Assembly (NCBI GenBank): GCA_010015675.1
Contig: ML977001.1
Span: 122,263 to 186,262 of the forward strand
Direction: 5' to 3'
Origin: Byssothecium circinans
Lineage: Eukaryota > Ascomycota > Dothideomycetes > Pleosporales > Massarinaceae
Length of the DNA stretch: 64,000 nucleotides
Part shown: positions 1 to 10,522 of the stretch, one piece after another
Layout: the number at the start of each line of letters is the position of its first letter
Position numbering within the stretch: the first letter of the stretch is position 1
Notes under the pieces: generated by a model
What the model saw: only the letters and a program-made list of their open reading frames with translations
What the model was told of the DNA's origin: nothing
Database searches by the model: none
Translations under genes and position numbers: made by a program

Positions 1-2195
1 CATGTTTAAAGGGACTAGCTCTATTATCTTAAAGGCCTTTTAATAGTTCTAAACTATAAACACGCTTAAAAACGCGTCTTTAAAGGCTAGTAGGAACGCT
101 TCCATATTAATATAAAAAACACGCTATTACGCTAAGCCCTAAATAATCTTAGAGTACTTATATTTAAGCAGCAAGAATAACACTATATTAAGCCGCTAGA
201 GGATGTGTAATAAGTATAGTAGTATATAGAGCGTAAAGATCTTATTATTATAATAATAATCCTTAAAATCTTAATTTAGGTAGCTTTTGTAGCTATCTAA
301 AATTAGCAACTAATAGATGTTAATAGTTCTTACTTTTATATACGTGTTAAAGTACTTTAACTACGTAAGACTAAGCTTATTAGTCATCTATTTATTCTCT
401 AAGACTAAGAGCTTTTAATTACGTAGTATATTAGCTTCCTAGTACTATAAAGAGATATAGATATATCTTCTATATATAATAAATAGCAGGGTAAATATAC
501 TATTTAAATATATACTCTAGATATCTATTACCTACTCCTTATTACTTAGCTAAACTATTGTAGGCCTTTTTTACTTCTCTAAGCTAGTAACTACTTTTAT
601 AGAGCTAATAACACCTATCTAAAAGCTAGACTTATTAAAGTTATATATATTATTATTATATATACTGTACTTTGCTTTAGTATCCTGCATAAGCTTAAAC
701 TACATGCTAATTACCTTAGGATCTTCCTATAGTACCCTTCAATAGTCCTTTAAATAGTTCTAAACTATTTATAACTATTCTAAATAGTTTATAAACTATT
801 TTACTTAGTTCTTGCCTACTAGCTTACTACCCCGCGCAGCTAGTAGTTTATTAGCTATATTAGCTACCTTACGCAACTAGGGCGGAAATCCTCGCGAATT
901 AAGGTTAAGGATATACTAGATAATTATCTCCTCTTTAGTTAAAGATAGTTTTAAACAGTTTAGTACTATTTCTAAGTAAAAGGTAATTCTATAAAGGCAG
1001 TTAGAGAGGCTCTAATAATAAATATTATAAGCCTTAGCAGCGTGTTAGAGGCGTTTAAATTAGCCTAAATAGTAAGCTTAAAGGGTAAGCTTAATTCTAT
1101 CTTTTTATTAAACGCGTATCGTATTTATTATTTAAGGCATTTCGCGATAAGTATAGTATTGGTGTTGCTAAGCGATTTTAGCTATTTTAGTAGTTTAGCT
1201 ATCTTAGTAGTGCTTTACGTTATTATATATTCTATATTAATAAAATTACCTTCTTATTAACCTTTAAAGACGCGTTTTAATACGTTTTCTTAGAGAAGAA
1301 TATCTAAGGATTATTTAGAGAAACTAGCTTAGTTCTATTTAATCCTTAATAGGTACTTAATAAGCTTCCTTCTTAGCTACTTACCCTACCTAACCCTACT
1401 ATACCTATAGAGCTATAGTAATTAAGAATACTAAATAATACTTATAAAATTAATTCTTAATCTATCTTAGTAATTAGGTCTCTTACTAAGATACTAATAA
1501 TAGCTAAAGATAACCTACGTATACTTATTAAAGGTACTAATTAGATAGTCTATTAATTTAAGCTTTAGAACTAGTATATTTTTAAGCTTAAAAGTAAACT
1601 TAAACGTACTAACGCCTATTAAGTATATAAATAAAAGTATCTATAGTTAGGTAGAACTATAGCTAACTTATTCTTATATATATAAGAGAATTATTTATTA
1701 TACATTGCTAAGTCTTTAGTAGTTAAATTAAGTTATAGATATAAGTTAAGCTAGCGCTTTTTAGTTACTTAAAATATATTATAGATGTAGTCCTATAGCT
1801 ACTATAGTAACCTTATTTATAATATAATATTAGTAGAGGTTATTTAGGTTTTTAGCTCTAGCTTTATAAAAGAGCTATTTAATAGATTAACACTACTAGT
1901 ATTAAGTTAGCTAGTAGGTATATATAGAGGAAGCTATAGGCGTAATTTAGGTAGTAGCGTTTAATGCTAGAGAGTAAGCTCTATAAGACCTAAAGGCCTC
2001 TAAAGAGTCTTACCCTTTAATAATAATAATAAAAAGCTTATTTAGAGATAAATAATAGATAAAAAGTAATGATTTTAATTAATATACTATAGGTGTGTTT
2101 AAGCTTAAGCTCTGCTAGATAGTAGATTTTTTATATTACTAAGGGCTGCTAACTAAAATAGTTAAATCTAGTTATCTAAATAAGCCCCCCTAGGA
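1..2195. repeat. TA-rich, RIP-like degenerate repeat block
   Basis: This stretch is almost entirely TA-rich with very few CA/TG dinucleotides, while CG-containing words such as ACGCG persist. No open frame of useful length exists on either strand. Depletion of CpA/TpG with gain of TpA is the known signature of RIP, a fungal process that mutates repeats during the sexual cycle. I infer an old transposon copy mutated beyond recognition; I could not assign a family. Composition becomes normal near position 2200. Confidence 0.75.
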
Positions 2196-2275
2196 ATTAC
2201 CCCTAGGCTCTCTATTTCCCCTAGTCCCTGAGCCGTCTCAAAACAACTGATTTAGTTAAAAGCCTAGGGGGTAAT
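2196..2275. repeat. Short inverted repeat at the edge of the AT-rich block
   Basis: ATTACCCCTAGGCT at 2196-2209 faces AGCCTAGGGGGTAAT at 2261-2275, which is its reverse complement apart from one extra base, leaving a loop of about 50 bases. It sits exactly where the RIP-like block gives way to normal composition. It could be the end of a mobile element or a foldback relic; nothing identifies it further. Confidence 0.4.
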
Positions 2276-2347
2276 ACACAGTCTTTACAGTAGGCTTGAT
2301 GTACATAGGCATAGTAGAGCCATATAACGCATGCATTAGGTAATGTA

Positions 2348-4135
2348 TAAGCTAGCTGACGGGGTTCCAGGACACCTAGGGTTCTAGGACACTGCTCAGA
2401 AATTAGCCACCCCTTAGAAAATCAATGTAATTGCCTTAACCTAGTTATAATTACTACTCTGTACACATGGATTAAAGAGTTTTAGCTGCTGCTTTAGTTG
2501 CTGCTCTCTCTACTTCTTTTTCTGCTGCTTTGTCGTTATTTTGTAACGCTAAAAGATCTGCTGCCTGTTTTGCTACCATGATTGTACCTATATCTGTAAA
2601 GCGTTAATTTAGGTCTATTTAAATTCTTTTCTATGGCTGCTGAGGCTTAAGAGCCTCAAGTTAACTATAAAGTCTTTTGTTCTCTGCTTTAAGCTCTGCT
2701 AATCGTACGTTTGCAAGTGCAATTGCCTTGCCTGCTTTGTTAAAGAGCTGGTGAACCGTGCAACCTATCCTCTCTTTCTTATGGAGCTCTCTCTAAGCTA
2801 TAAAGAGATCATGAGGGCCGTGGGGGGTAGAGAGATAGCTCTTAGCAGGTTGAGGTTGTTTCTGACGAGGTGGTGTAACAGGCCTCTAAGCTACTTAAGA
2901 GGAGTTAACTACCTAAGCGATATTCAATGGACAGATGCCTGCAGTAGCCTATCTAGCTCGTATAACTCTCTTAGTAATTGCTTTCTCTCTAGCTGTGTGG
3001 TAGGCCGTAATAAAGCGTTCCTTTTTAATAGGTGCTGCGTCATTAAGGTGCGATAGTTCCTGGATCTGATTTTAATAGAATCTCTTTACTACTAAGAAAA
3101 CCAAGAGATCTAGAGGCTGCAGGACGTGCAAGGAATAAGGAGGTAGGAATAGAAGCTAGACTCTATTCTGCTTGCAGAGCCATAGGAATTCTAGGCTAAT
3201 GTGGCTACCATAACCATCTAAAATCAACATCCTCTAACGATCACGTGAGGGAGCTATATCAGGTAGAAATACATGCTGCAGCCACTTAGTCCCTATTGCA
3301 TTGGATGTCCAGCCGTTCTATGAGGTTGCGTAAAGCCAGTCTGGAACTGCCGCAGGAAACTAAGTAGTCTGCAGGCTCTGGCCCTTGAATATTACTGCGC
3401 AGCGCAGTTTCTTCCCTGTAGCTGATACGCACTCGATTATTGATGCCCACTCGCGATTCTCTGGTAACTGCTTGTAAGCCTTGCTCTTACGGCTGTCTGC
3501 AAGGACTCTTGTGTTTACACATACCCCCATAGCCTTCCTAGTCTCATCTATATTCCACGTATCCTTAGCCTGTATACCTAGCTCTACGCGAAGCCTCTCG
3601 TAGAGCTGAAGAAACTCGCGTATCTGCTCTTGTGTTGCTCCCTCAGCCCGCGCAGCCTCTATCTTCCTACCCACAATAGATGCGACGCGTGGGTTGCGCT
3701 TTAGAAAGCAGGATATCCAATGCTTGCCCACAGGATTGTTGTCCCCATTCATCCTTAGGATTTAATTCGCCATTTCTCGCGCGCGCGCGTAGGAGGGAGG
3801 AAAAGCGCGTGCGTCTTCTTCAAGGATCCATCGTACGAGAAACTCCTCTTGTTGTGGAGTTAATCTCTGTTAGTATACGTGGCTGGTTTAGCTGCTCTGT
3901 CTGCCGTGCAGATACGCAGAGAATGTGGATCGAGGGATGTTGTACGCCTTCGCTGCAGCTCTTTAACTGGAAAAAACACCAGCATTGAGATCTCTAATAG
4001 CTGCTTGTATAGCTGCTTCACGGTTGTCCATTTTTGGTGGCTGGGTGTTGAGAAATCACGAGAGTTGAGATGAGGGTTGATTTCTGAGCAGTGTCCCGGA
4101 ACCCCGGGTGTCCCGGAACCCCGTCAGCTAGCTTA
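2348..4135 (-). mobile_element. Dead pogo/Fot1-like DNA transposon with 56-bp TIRs
   Basis: The terminal inverted repeats run from about 2350 (AGCTAGCTGACGGGGTTCC inward) and back to 4133 (its reverse complement). Each flank carries a TA (2348-2349 and 4134-4135), the target duplication of the pogo/Tc1-mariner superfamily. The two TIRs match over about 56 bp; the visible differences are transitions, for example CCGGG on the right against CCAGG or CTAGG on the left, consistent with RIP. The transposase remnant lies on the minus strand. Total length near 1.8 kb suits an autonomous Fot1/pogo element. A 5-bp ATGTA also occurs at both outer edges, but a TA duplication fits the family better. Confidence 0.85.
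2990..3790 (-). pseudogene. pogo/Fot1-type DDE transposase relic
   Basis: A 130-residue open stretch (3752-3360) carries the end of a CENP-B-type helix-turn-helix region (GKHWISCFLKRNPRV) and the first catalytic aspartate block, WNIDE, near 3546-3560. The same frame continues past 3360 through several TAG codons into WTSNAIGTKWLQH and then LILDGYGSH near 3201-3224. The family normally has DGHGSH here, so the His-to-Tyr change equals one C-to-T step. Further on come PPYSLHVLQPLD-like residues. All the stops I read are TAG, as expected from CAG-to-TAG mutation. The frame is preserved, so the gene died by point mutation rather than indels. The N-terminal HTH and the C-terminus are not clearly readable. 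Confidence 0.8.
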
Positions 4136-4934
4136 TGTAGGTAGGGTAGAACACCCGGGTACAATCTTGTGTCACGTGCCTAACGGTCCACCTGCATTCC
4201 AGCGATCAGCGGAGATCACCGCAGTTGCAGCATTCTTCGACATGTGTTTTGCGCTGAGAGGTTTCCAAGCACGCGTTTTCCGTGTCTATGAACGAGTGCA
4301 TTGTCTCGTATGCATTGCCGTATCTACACTCCTTGTTGAGTATGATATGCGAAGGACCGAAGTCATAAGGCAGGGACGACCATATAACAACTGAAGCATC
4401 CAACGGGAATAACATTTGATAAACTTGTGGCAACAAGACGAAGTCACCCTCAGATCAAACAATTGAGCTTTGGAGGCACATAGTCGCGAGAGCGTGCCTC
4501 TTGCGATAGTCAAGTCTCAAGAGGTAGACTTGGTCAAAATACCCTGTAGAACGTATCCAAGGTAAAGGCAGAATGGAAGACTTACCCTAGTAGATCCACC
4601 CTGCCAGTAGTGTTGATTTCCAAGACCACCTTCCCTGTGAGAGTGTGCTTTTGTAATTTTACAGCGAGCGAGCATGCAGTCTTCTGCCGATGCTCTCCTC
4701 AGCTTCTCCCGGAGTCCCCGGATGAGACCATCCATGACTTTGCCTGTCAGCCAGCTCCATGGAATACCCCGCTGTTGTCCAATATCTATTCGCAATGGCA
4801 CCGTAAGAGCATGAGCTCAAGCGCACTAAAACGTAGCTCTCCGGCAACATCCTCTCCTCTGTAGCACTCGCGCTCCTATACCGCTCTATTGACTCCATCA
4901 CCCTACTTTTCCCCCTTCTATTCCTTGTGTACTG
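4136..4934. other. Intergenic, no supported gene
   Basis: Only short overlapping frames on both strands, without recognisable domains, consistent splice sites or coding bias. I see nothing I can name. Confidence 0.5.
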
Positions 4935-5075
4935 ATGGCTTGCCAGAGTCAGTCCAATCGAGCCTGCCGGCGTTGCCGACACGTCGCAGAAGACTTGGGA
5001 TGGTACACGGCAGAAAACAATCGAGAGCTCGAGAGGTACAAAAGCGCGAGAATGTGCAGTGCTTGCGATTCATAA
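4935..5075 (+). CDS. Possible 46-residue CxxC protein
   Basis: A small frame starts at ATG 4935 and ends at TAA 5073-5075. It has two CxxC pairs, CRRC at residues 11-14 and CSAC at 41-44, about 27 residues apart, with an acidic/aromatic linker (EDLGWYTAENNREL). Paired CxxC knuckles are how small zinc-ribbon proteins bind zinc, so the pattern is suggestive. There is no conserved context and no intron that I can define. It could be a chance frame or one exon of a larger gene. Confidence 0.25.
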   Translation: MACQSQSNRACRRCRHVAEDLGWYTAENNRELERYKSARMCSACDS

Positions 5076-6008
5076 CTAGGATGACTTTTTAGCAATTGGG
5101 TCCATTGAACGGAAAAGCGAGAAAGATGATGCGGAGAAGTGTCGCGCGCGGGTGCTGCCTAAGTGCATACATACCAAGCTGGAGGTGGCTTCTGGATGGA
5201 CATCGGCAAATAAAACCTTACTCAATCAGGTACACATATCGAACGGCTTTCCGTGATACAAGGCGACATAGGAGAGAAACTGCTGTTAGCGCCGTAATGA
5301 CCTTGAGGTTGAGCGGAGGAAGCGTTGGAGTGCATACATGGCCCGATTTCGAGGCGGCTCTTTCTCCCGCTAAGCCCCACCCGTCACTTCGCGCCGTCAT
5401 CTCGCTCCCGGGCAAACATGCATGTTTTCGTCCAGATCATCAATCATATCAGACGATAGACTTTCTCTCTCCTATCCGGCGTTATTTTACAGCGAAAATG
5501 GCTACGCAGCTTCCTAACTAAAGCATGTAATCGCTATATCGACATGTTTATGAGCACTACCATGGTAGTTACTGTAATCCAAGATACCGAATCCCTTCCA
5601 AAAAATACACTCACTGCTCAAATTTCCTATTCATAGCAGTAAGCACGTCTCGCCAAGGCCCCAAGCCCCACGACACGTGGGAAAGGTGTCTACTTCACCC
5701 AATAGCCTCCATTCCTACAACTCTTAGCTCCATAAAAGAGTGCCCTCTCAGCCCCTATACTCAAGCCACCATTGTTGGTACTCCCCGAGCGTCAGCGTTG
5801 ACCTACGATATTGCGGCGATGCCGCCCTCGGGGACCAAGAAATATTTGCGGCCTCGTCGCAGCCCTTTAATTTCGTCATGTTGGGGGCCGCCTTGTGTGT
5901 TATGTATTAGGACCCTTGTTCTCGTTTCTGTTTCGTAGAATTGAAGGACGGTATCCAAGGTTAGCGACTTGACGACTTCACGACTCAGTTGACGGTTTTG
6001 GAGGCTTG
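5076..6008. other. Intergenic, likely promoter of the downstream membrane protein gene
   Basis: No credible coding region. A TATA-like CATAAAAG occurs near 5731. A 141-codon frame at 5096-5521 has no recognisable features and I treat it as chance. Confidence 0.45.
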
Positions 6009-6029
6009 ATGGGATGGCGCAACTCGTGA
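6009..6029 (+). promoter_or_regulatory. Six-codon upstream ORF overlapping the start of the 6014 gene
   Basis: ATG at 6009 opens a frame ending in TGA at 6027-6029. It is out of frame with, and overlaps, the ATG at 6014. A scanning ribosome would meet it first, so it could lower translation of the main frame. This is inference from position only. Confidence 0.4.
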
Positions 6030-7519
6030 ATCAGCCCACGGATCTCAACGGCCCAGCGTATTATCCACCCGCCGGCATCGAACCGAAACTGGACGGTAAA
6101 TCAGATGGCATGATATACAACTATACTCTCCTACCTGTGCTGGGAATACTTGGTACCGCATTCCTGGCCTTGCGGATATACACCAAAGCCCGAGTGGTGC
6201 GGAAGTTCAATGCACCAGACTGTACGCTTTTCTCACAACCATCATTAGCGCAACGACCTAACGGAAAACTAGACTTGTTGTTACTCTGCTATCCCCTCTA
6301 TATCGCGACCCTAGTAGTAGGAGGTCTCGTGATCAAGAATGGCGCTGGATCACATCAATGGAATGTTATACTCAGAGATTACATCACGATGTACTATGTT
6401 AGTGTAAACCTGCAGGACGCTTCAAAGCATATACTTATATCAAACAGTGGATTAACACGGCAGAAGCAATGTGGAATGTTTCGATGTTTCTGGTCAAGGC
6501 CGCCATCGTCCTACAATACGTGGATATGCTCGCTCCTAACCAAACGGTCAATCCCGCCATGTGGTGGAGCAGTCGCGTCCTCATCGGCATCATGTTTGGC
6601 TTTTACACCGGCGGCCTCTTCTCCGGACTCTTTATCTGCACGCCTCGCTCAAGTATCTGGAACGTTCTCGAAAAGGGAAAGTGCAACAACGAAGCCCGTC
6701 TCGTACTCATCACCGCGCTGTTCAATATCGTTTCGGATATGGTCATTTTGCTACTGCCCGTGCGAAGTGTGTGGAAGATGAGGATCGCAGCACAGAAGAA
6801 GACTGCGATTATTGTGCTGTTCTGCACTGGTTTCTCGTAGGCCACCTCCCAGCCTGTTTTACGCTTCCCCCTGCTGACATATCGATAGTGCCTGCGCAGC
6901 CGCCCTCATACGCATCTATTACATGGTCGTTCTAAGCAACCAAGGTGACGACCCTGACCTCACCTACTCCATCATCTGGGTCGGCATGTGGTCCTGCATC
7001 GAGATCATGCTTGGTATCATGATTGCAAGCAGTCTCGTACTGCCCAAATTCTTCCGCTTCCACGATGTACACATCACCTCCTTCCTCAACAAATTCTCGA
7101 GGCCCTCGCGCACCTTCAAACCTTCGTTTGTCAAGAGTAGAACAGCGGAAAGCGAGGAGTCGAAGAAGAAGAAGAAGAATGGCGAGAAGAATTTTGCTCT
7201 TACGTTCAACCAAGGAAAAGCATTTGGGACTAGTTTTCGCGCCAGTCGGATTGAGTTGGAGGGTGAAGAGAGGGATGTCGAGATGGGTGTTATGGGGACG
7301 ACAAGTGGGCCGGAGACGTTGGCTACAGTGAGCGGGCAGCCTGGGACGCAGGTTCCGGAGAAGAAATCAGAACCAGTTGTAGTGGTGGAAGAAGAGAATG
7401 AGTCGAAGGAGCAGTCGAAGCCTGCATCCTGGATGGACGTCCAGTTCGACACTGGAAGCTACCTGCTAGACGGTCGATCGATACCGGGCTCCTCGGGATC
7501 ATCCACAAGACCGTTATAA
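6014..7519 (+). CDS. Fungal rhodopsin-like seven-TM integral membrane protein
   Basis: Four exons: 6014-6221, 6273-6397, 6448-6836 and 6889-7519. They give 450 residues with all junctions in frame (introns of 51, 50 and 52 bp). Hydrophobic segments are spread over the first 300 residues, including LLPVLGILGTAFLAL, LLLLCYPLYIATLVVGGLV and VLIGIMFGFYTGGLFSGLF. The block WINTAEAMWNVSMFLVKAAI is typical of the fungal rhodopsin-domain (SAT4/PTH11-like) family of uncharacterised membrane proteins. The tail of about 150 residues is Ser/Glu/Lys-rich and probably cytoplasmic. No retinal-binding lysine can be claimed, and members of this family are mostly of unknown function. The gene converges on the secreted-protein gene at 8010. 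Confidence 0.85.
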
Positions 7520-8009
7520 TAAATAACGAATCGAGCCTTCTAGTAGCAAATTCCCCGTTTTGATGCTGGCTATATGCAGCTTTACGCTTTCATCATGCCC
7601 ATGTGCCTTTCAATTTTTCAGGACTTGCACGTACAGTCATGTGGCAGGAGCCAGAATGAGCTTCCCACAGTTTTCGAGGCTTGTACACGATCACCACACT
7701 TACTGCCCCAGTTCTCGTATCAGAGGCCTTTGAAGAAGAGTCACGATCATCGGTTCCAAACTCACTGACAGCTCGTGCAGAAATTGAAACCGAGAATTTT
7801 TCAAATGAAGCAGAATGTTTAAATTTAAACAGAAAGGTATACAACATATTTATACGAAAGCACATAAAAAAAGAGGACCAAAGAATGCCCATCCCAAACC
7901 CAAAAAAAAGAGAGAAAAAGTTACAAGAAAGAACCCCCAACCGCTCGCCTCAATGCGTACCAGACGCACACCCCCTTCCCCTCCCCTCCCCCAACAAAAC
8001 TGAATCCCC
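7520..8009. other. Intergenic between convergent genes
   Basis: Holds the 3' flanks of the rhodopsin-like gene and the secreted-protein gene. It is A-rich from about 7815 to 7930. No gene seen. Confidence 0.5.
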
Positions 8010-8450
8010 TCACCGCGGCAGACTCCCAAACGTCGTGCTCACCAACGGACACCCCACACCCTTCCCATTCAAATTCTGCAACGTCAGAATCAACGCATTC
8101 GTCCTCGTCTTCTGGCTCGCCGCATCTGTGCCCTGCGGGAACTTGACAGGACTGCCGAACGCATTCCCCGCATCGACGAACTGGTTCAATTTAGTGATGA
8201 AGGTCTGGCGATTCGGGGGGCATTGGCATGGGATGCGGCTGTTGTTTATGCCCTGGCAGTCGGCCGAATTGGCGATCTTTTGGTTTGGTTTGACGCCGAA
8301 GTCGGGGACGAGGGCGGGGTCGATGGCGCGGGGGTAAATGTGTGGGAGGTGGGGGGTGGAGTTGGGGTGTGATTGTGGTTGCGGGAGGGCGAGGGCGAGG
8401 GTTGTTGAGGTGAGGACGATGGTTGTTGTGATGATGTTTGGGAGCTGCAT
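8010..8450 (-). CDS. Small secreted protein, conserved in fungi, function unknown
   Basis: Starting at Met 8450 the product has 146 residues, opening with a signal peptide (MQLPNIITTTIVLTSTTLAL, cleavage expected near LALALP). A Met 15 codons upstream (8495) would bury the signal, so I prefer the inner one. The mature part has few cysteines: ADCQGINN, the block PCQCPPNRQTFI and a final GVGCP. The C-terminal motif LILTLQNLNGKGVGCP is the most distinctive part. From memory, similar short secreted proteins occur widely in ascomycetes without known function. It is not obviously an enzyme. It could act at the cell wall or outside the cell, but that is inference. Confidence 0.75.
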   Translation of the reverse strand: MQLPNIITTTIVLTSTTLALALPQPQSHPNSTPHLPHIYPRAIDPALVPDFGVKPNQKIANSADCQGINNSRIPCQCPPNRQTFITKLNQFVDAGNAFGSPVKFPQGTDAASQKTRTNALILTLQNLNGKGVGCPLVSTTFGSLPR

Positions 8451-9093
8451 TTCGATGGGTTTTGGTGTTGTGGTTTCGTTGGATGGCGGTTGCAAGGTAT
8501 GTGTGTGTTATACCAAGGTACAGTGATGGATGTTGATCCGTAAAGTGGATAAATGGGATGTAGGAAGTGGGTATAATTTTAGAGAAGCCAAAACGCCTGA
8601 AGAGAGTTATGCAGAAAGAAAAACAACCGCAGATGAAATGAGTTGTGCACTGCACTATCGAACCCGTATCCCTCAGGCGTCTCTTTATACTCTCTTCCTC
8701 CCCCAAACCTTGGACCTTCCAGACGCGCCCGGGTGGACAAATGCAACCTTACTGACCCGAATCAGCCACAGGTCAGACGGACAAACTGCCTCAAGTGCAT
8801 GAGCTTCACGCAGTGCACGGCTAGATCAAACATGTCCATGTTTGATATATCTACCGATGTCCTCCGGGAATCTTCAACGAAGGGTTGCGATGTCGTTTCA
8901 GCGTCCCCACTGTCGTGTTTAGGATCAACTTAGACTGCAAACGAAATAGCGGGGTCCTGGAAAGATCGTTTCATTTGCTCGCTTATCCTGCCATCTTACT
9001 TTTAAGTTTTGCGGAGAATATTCGTGTCTGTAGGCGCAAAGCCGTGCGCATACGCTGAACGCTGCACGTAAACGCCGCAGAAAACGTCCTCCA
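8451..9093. other. Intergenic, promoter side of the secreted-protein gene
   Basis: No supported coding region. An inverted ACATG-type repeat, AACATGTCCATGTT, occurs near 8828-8841. Nothing else stands out. Confidence 0.45.
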
Positions 9094-9378
9094 TCACCAT
9101 CGCGAGAGACAGTCCTCAAGGAATCGAAAGACTGTGCAAGATGGATCGATGCGACAGGAGGATGCCAGCTTGTTCTTTTCTTGACATGAGAGTCCGATCC
9201 ATGCTGCTACTTCTGCTGCCTCAGGATATGCGCAACAGCGGCCGCTCATCACAATCTCATTGGGCACATTGCAGTTTCGCATGATGTTTCTTCCCACACA
9301 CTCACAGCACTTTACTTTTTCGCCCGAAGCGGGCGCGCGCGTAGAAGGCGCAAGCGGGGCAGTGTTAGATTCTGACAT
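9094..9378 (-). CDS. Possible cysteine-rich small protein
   Basis: An open frame reads from a Met at 9378 (MSESNTAPLAPSTRAPASGE) to TGA at 9094, giving 94 residues; a further in-frame Met lies at 9447. After a Pro/Ala/Ser-rich start come nine cysteines: the run VKCCECVGRN, single Cys in RNCNVP, a pair in GRCCAYPE, then LSCQEK, SSCRID, PSCTVF and EDCLSRW. No signal peptide is evident, which argues against a classical secreted effector; a metal-binding intracellular protein would also fit. It lies in the gap between the secreted-protein and cupin genes, and no homologous family comes to mind. Confidence 0.35.
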   Translation of the reverse strand: MSESNTAPLAPSTRAPASGEKVKCCECVGRNIMRNCNVPNEIVMSGRCCAYPEAAEVAAWIGLSCQEKNKLASSCRIDPSCTVFRFLEDCLSRW

Positions 9379-9518
9379 CTCGGCTTTAAGTGACTGGACA
9401 GTCGGAGAGAAACGCGTGGTAGATGATTCATGCAGCATTATGCTCATACGTTGAACGGACAGGTATACGGAGAGTTGAGGAAAGGGGAGGATCGAGATAT
9501 GAGACGAACGTTGGGCGT

Positions 9519-9545
9519 TCTTCTGTTCTGTTCTGTTCTGTTCTA
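9519..9545. repeat. TTCTG microsatellite
   Basis: About five tandem copies of the pentamer TTCTG/TGTTC, just downstream of the cupin gene stop codon. Confidence 0.8.
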
Positions 9546-9562
9546 TGTTTGGATGGATAGGC

Positions 9563-10261
9563 TCACAGCTTGCTCAGCCCTGGGTTTTCTTTCCAGAGTC
9601 CGACAAGACCTTCTGAACTGCTTCCGAGTATAGGATCCTTTGCGGGTTTCGGCACGCTCCAAACCTGCCTTTCTCTCCCGCGATGCTGCCCTCCAACTGC
9701 AAAGTCCCAGTCGTTCTCGAAAGGATAACTCCCCATCATCTGGAAATGCTCGCCAACTTCGATCCCCTCGAAAAACTTGCGCGCCTTCTTCGCATCGCGT
9801 ATCACGACTCCATTCTCATCTTTGCACTGATGGAAAGCGAGGCCTGGTGATTCCGGTTTTGGATCGTACGTCTTGTGTGCTACGCCGGCTGGCAAGATGA
9901 AAACGTCGCCCTTAGAGGCTTGGACTTCGATACCGCCTGGTTCGTGGCCATTGCCATGTGTGTGTTCTTCTTCGTCGTCGGAGGTATCAGCGACGCCGAA
10001 GCGGAGTGTTGCGCCTTCGCCAGATATCACTGTCATGGCTTCATGGGCTGCGGAGTGATAGTGGGAGGTTTGTGTGGGACCGTAGCGCGCGACCCATTGT
10101 GATTCCCAGCCATTGCTTGCGTAGAGGTCGTACAGGTCTGCGCAGGTGAAGGATGGGTTTTCGATTTTTGAGCGTAGAAGTCCAGGGTAGTGTATGAGGA
10201 CGTGGGGAGAGTTGGGCATGAGAGGAGTCGGTTTGATTGTGTAGGTGCGAACCTCGACCAT
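9563..10261 (-). CDS. Cupin-domain protein (YjlB-like)
   Basis: Intronless, 232 residues. Cupin motif 1 has the metal ligands His67 and His69 and Glu74 (SHYHSAAHEAMTVISGEG). Motif 2 is GDVFILPAGVAHK with His129, so the full three-His/one-Glu set expected of a metal-binding cupin is present. The arrangement resembles the bacterial YjlB family and its fungal relatives, whose substrate is not known. A His/Glu-rich loop (residues 92-109) lies between the motifs. No signal peptide, so probably cytosolic. The start codon is about 110 bp from the end of the pogo-like transposon at 10371, so its promoter may have been displaced or replaced. Confidence 0.85.
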   Translation of the reverse strand: MVEVRTYTIKPTPLMPNSPHVLIHYPGLLRSKIENPSFTCADLYDLYASNGWESQWVARYGPTQTSHYHSAAHEAMTVISGEGATLRFGVADTSDDEEEHTHGNGHEPGGIEVQASKGDVFILPAGVAHKTYDPKPESPGLAFHQCKDENGVVIRDAKKARKFFEGIEVGEHFQMMGSYPFENDWDFAVGGQHRGRERQVWSVPKPAKDPILGSSSEGLVGLWKENPGLSKL

Positions 10262-10522
10262 TGTGACTGCTTCAGCTGAAGTAGTATTTGATGAATATTG
10301 ATGAACTTAAACTTAAAGCAAGAGATATGGGTGTCTATGAATCTTTTGGTTGCGAAGGTACGCTACGATACCGTGCCCGTGCGCGCAGCGACCCACGTCG
10401 CGCAACGATCCACGAACAACATGCTCACCACTTCAAAGATGAGGTTATTAAGCCACCCACAATAGCTATTATCACGAGATCTTTTAGTGGAGTAATAAAG
10501 TAACGCTTGCGATCAATTTGTA

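Noticed and set aside
5096..5521. 141-codon plus-strand frame
   Set aside because: No domain, unusual composition, and overlapping open frames on the other strand.
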